Assembly (NCBI GenBank): GCA_013329455.1 | Contig: DUKF01000227.1 | Coordinates: 1 to 8,122 of the forward strand | From: Methanotrichaceae archaeon | GTDB taxonomy: Archaea; Halobacteriota; Methanosarcinia; Methanotrichales; Methanotrichaceae | DNA length: 8,122 nucleotides | Direction: 5' to 3' | In this document: one piece after another, positions 6,200 to 8,122 of the stretch | How positions within the stretch are numbered: position 1 is the first letter of the stretch | Layout: every line of letters begins with the position of its first letter | Notes under the pieces: generated by a model | Seen by the model: only the letters and a program-made list of their open reading frames with translations | Databases searched by the model: none | What the model was told of the DNA's origin: nothing | Translations under genes and position numbers: made by a program

Positions 6200-7540
6200 T
6201 CAGTCCAGGAGCGGCTCGAGCTTCAAAAGGAGCCGATTCACCTGCTCGACGGCGGTTCCTATGTACTGGTGAGGGTCAAGAAGCAGCTTGATATCCTCAG
6301 GGGAGAGGTGCTCGATGACAGTCTCCTCCTCGGCGAGAACCTCTGCGAGGGCTCTATCCTCCTCGACGGCCTTCATGGAGGAGCTTCTCATGATCTCGTG
6401 AGCTTTCTGCCTTCCTACGCCCCGTTTCGCAAGCTCCACCATCACAGATTCTGCCATGTTCAGGCCCTGTAGGAGGTTCAGGTTCTTTTCGACCTGGTCG
6501 AACCTTATCGTCAGACCTTCCAGGATCCTGGCGGTCAGGGCCAGGAGGTGGTCAGTGAAGACGAAGGACTCGGGAAAGAGGATCCTCTCGCAGCTGGAGT
6601 TGGTGAGGTCCCTCTCGTCCCAGAGGGGGATGTTGGCGAAGGCCGGCTCGATCTGGGCCCGGACGACCCGAGCAAGGCCGCAGACCTGTTCGGACTTGAT
6701 GGGATTTCTCTTGTGGGGCATGGTGCTCGAACCCACTTGCTTTTTGCCGAAGACCTCCTGGACCTCGCCGATCTCGCTCCTCTGAAGGGTCCTGATCTCA
6801 ACGCAGATCTTGTCGAGGGTCGAGGCGACTAGCCCCATCCAGCAGATCATCTCAGCGTGCCTGTCCCTCTGGACGACCTGGTTTGAGACGTCCACCTCAT
6901 TCAAATCCAGGACCGCCATCACCCTCTCCTGGATCTTCATGCCGTGGAGGCCGAATGCCGCCTGGGTCCCGACGGCGCCGCTCATCTTGCCGACGGCGGC
7001 CCTCGGCTTCAGCTGTTCGAGCCTCTCGAGGTGGCGGGCCATCTCAGATGCCCAGACCGCAAACCGGAGGCCGTAGGTGGTGGGCACACCGATCTGGCCG
7101 TGGGTCCTCCCTGCGCAGACGAGGTGCTTGTGCTCCTCAGCCCTTCTCAGAAGCACCCCAAGAACCATTTTCACCTTCTCCTCCAGGACTTCGAGGGATG
7201 CCTTGATCTGAAGGCCGGTCGCCGTATCCAGGATGTCGTTGGAGGTGGCGCCCAGGTGGACCCACTCTCCGGCCCACTCGCAAGACTCGGCGAGGGCGTG
7301 GACGACGGCCATCATGTCGTGGCCGATCTCGTCCTCGATCTCCTTGGCCCGGTCTGGGCTCGCCTTCTCAGCGGCCTTCTCGATGTCTTCGGCGGCCCCC
7401 TCGGGGATGAGGCCAAGCTCCTCTTCGGCCCGAGAGAGGGCAGCTTCGACCCGAAAGAGGCAGCGGAACCTGTAGTTTTCTGACCAGAGATCTTTCATCT
7501 CCGGATTTCCGTAACGAAACTCGATGGGATGAATCGCCAT
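6200..7540 (-). CDS. purB: Adenylosuccinate lyase
   Basis: A 446-residue enzyme of the fumarase/aspartase superfamily. It releases fumarate from SAICAR, giving AICAR, in IMP synthesis, and from adenylosuccinate, giving AMP; the family is a cytosolic homotetramer. Motifs with true-start numbering are FRYG (8-11), EIGHDMMAVVHAL (71-83), LGATSNDILDTA (96-107), GRTHGQ (144-149, with the general-acid His147), and the superfamily signature GSSTMPHKRNP (270-280) on the catalytic Ser loop. The adenylosuccinate lyase C-terminal helical domain follows. All key residues are present. An open frame continues to a TTG at 7618, but the extra 26 residues look non-native. ATG 7540 has GGAG at 7549-7552 and begins MAIHPIEFRYG, the normal N-terminus. 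Divergent from the transporter gene across 151 bases. Confidence 0.96.
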   Translation of the reverse strand: MAIHPIEFRYGNPEMKDLWSENYRFRCLFRVEAALSRAEEELGLIPEGAAEDIEKAAEKASPDRAKEIEDEIGHDMMAVVHALAESCEWAGEWVHLGATSNDILDTATGLQIKASLEVLEEKVKMVLGVLLRRAEEHKHLVCAGRTHGQIGVPTTYGLRFAVWASEMARHLERLEQLKPRAAVGKMSGAVGTQAAFGLHGMKIQERVMAVLDLNEVDVSNQVVQRDRHAEMICWMGLVASTLDKICVEIRTLQRSEIGEVQEVFGKKQVGSSTMPHKRNPIKSEQVCGLARVVRAQIEPAFANIPLWDERDLTNSSCERILFPESFVFTDHLLALTARILEGLTIRFDQVEKNLNLLQGLNMAESVMVELAKRGVGRQKAHEIMRSSSMKAVEEDRALAEVLAEEETVIEHLSPEDIKLLLDPHQYIGTAVEQVNRLLLKLEPLLD

Positions 7541-7548
7541 AATCAAAG

Positions 7549-7552
7549 CTCC
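7549..7552 (-). promoter_or_regulatory. Ribosome binding site deciding the purB start
   Basis: Minus-strand GGAG lies 8 bases before ATG 7540. It supports this start over the upstream in-frame TTG at 7618. Confidence 0.6.
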
Positions 7553-7661
7553 AAAGGGTGATGAGGGAGGGGATAAAAGGAGGTTTTGGTCGCTCCAACT
7601 CGCCCCAACTCGGGGCAATTCGTGGCAACAGCCGATCGACTCAGTAAGAAAAAGAGTACTG

Positions 7662-7669
7662 TTAAATAA
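7662..7669 (+). promoter_or_regulatory. TATA box for the transporter gene, possibly shared with purB
   Basis: TTAAATAA is centred about 27 bases upstream of GTG 7692. That matches transcription starting at or next to the start codon, so the transporter mRNA may be leaderless. Read on the minus strand the box is TTATTTAA and could also serve purB with a leader near 100 bases. Confidence 0.45.
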
Positions 7670-7691
7670 GAGCGGTCAATTAACTTGTAAT

Positions 7692-8122
7692 GTGACCTCC
7701 AACGTCGAGAAGAGATACCTGCTCATGATCTCTGCTGGCGGATCGTTCATGGCACCCTTCATGGTCTCGGCTCTCATCGTCGCCATACCCACCATCGGGA
7801 TCGAGTTCTCCATGAGCTCGGTGGAGATCAGCTGGCTTCCAACGGCCTTCTTCCTGGCGGCGGCCATGTTTCTCGTCCCCATCGGAAGGATCGCCGACAT
7901 CCTTGGAGTGAAGCGGATCTTCACCATCGGAATCTGCATCTACTTCGCCTCCGCTCTGGCGGCCGCCCTAGCCCCCCAACTCCGCGGTCCTGATCGGCGC
8001 AAGGTTCGCCACGGGGATAGGGGCAGCGATGATCTTCAGCACCTCTTTGGCCCTTCTGAGCCTGTCGCTACCCGAGAAGGAGAGGGGCGGAGCGATAGGA
8101 ATCAACATATCCGCCAACCTCG
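7692..8122 (+). CDS. Major facilitator superfamily transporter, DHA2 (EmrB/QacA)-like, partial, with apparent frameshift
   Basis: The N-terminal part of a proton-coupled efflux-type permease; the rest lies beyond the right edge. Starting at GTG 7692, residues 9-35 form the first membrane helix (with MAPFMVSALIVAIPTI) and W48 onward the second. The loop holds MFS motif A as GRIADILGVKR (65-75), and a third helix ends at ALAP (92-95). The frame then loses homology at a run of six C (7972-7977). Continuing from AAC 7978 in the +1 frame restores a good MFS sequence: NSAVLIGARF, ATGIGAAMIF, then LSLPEKERGGAIGI. Five C instead of six would join the two parts exactly. The cause is either a real one-base insertion (pseudogene or phase variant) or a sequencing error. 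GTG has no ribosome binding site; the adjacent ATG 7690 is followed at once by a stop. ATG 7725 is an alternative but would remove the start of helix 1. The substrate is unknown. Confidence 0.8.
   Translation, partial: MTSNVEKRYLLMISAGGSFMAPFMVSALIVAIPTIGIEFSMSSVEISWLPTAFFLAAAMFLVPIGRIADILGVKRIFTIGICIYFASALAAALAPQLRGPDRRKVRHGDRGSDDLQHLFGPSEPVATREGEGRSDRNQHIRQP

Noticed and set aside
6944..7483. Long plus-strand frame of 179 codons inside purB
   Set aside because: It is the complement of conserved purB motifs in a GC-rich gene, and its translation shows no family features.
7541..7618. Upstream extension of purB to the TTG at 7618
   Set aside because: The 26 added residues lack family similarity, while ATG 7540 has a well-spaced GGAG and the normal family N-terminus.
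7676..7939. Minus-strand 87-codon frame with repeated Met
   Set aside because: It is the antisense shadow of the MFS transporter start; the plus strand encodes clear membrane helices and motif A.

Overview
The window looks like a piece of a GC-rich euryarchaeal chromosome, most likely from a methanogen. A Methanothrix/Methanotrichaceae-type genome is my guess, but nothing here proves the genus. The archaeal evidence is an archaeal-type D-aminoacyl-tRNA deacylase (DtdA), the first residues of a UbiA-family prenyltransferase of the archaeal lipid type, GGTGAT-type ribosome binding sites, TATA-like boxes at archaeal spacing, and an AsnC/Lrp-like regulator with two winged-helix units.

Layout. 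Minus strand, 1-93: the truncated start of the prenyltransferase. Plus strand, 317-871: an unrecognised acidic protein of 184 residues, divergent from the prenyltransferase. Minus strand, 3092 down to 933: a two-gene unit of a zinc-dependent medium-chain dehydrogenase followed 6 bases later by a TrpD-family phosphoribosyltransferase with altered active-site motifs. Positions 3093-3509 are a non-coding gap with a promoter and a possible operator. Minus strand, 5395 down to 3510: the double winged-helix regulator overlapping dtdA by 4 bases. Minus strand, 7540 down to 5534: adenylosuccinate lyase (purB) followed by an MBLAC1-like metallo-beta-lactamase-fold hydrolase. Plus strand, 7692 to the end: the start of a major facilitator superfamily exporter that is frameshifted in a run of six C.

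Function. The genes are mainly housekeeping: purine synthesis (purB), tRNA quality control (dtdA) and membrane lipid synthesis (prenyltransferase). The parts most worth a second look are the dehydrogenase/TrpD-like pair, whose sequence suggests a substrate other than anthranilate; the internally duplicated regulator coupled to dtdA; and the interrupted transporter. I see no CRISPR array, insertion sequence, tRNA or rRNA gene, and no obvious new multi-gene defence or mobile system.
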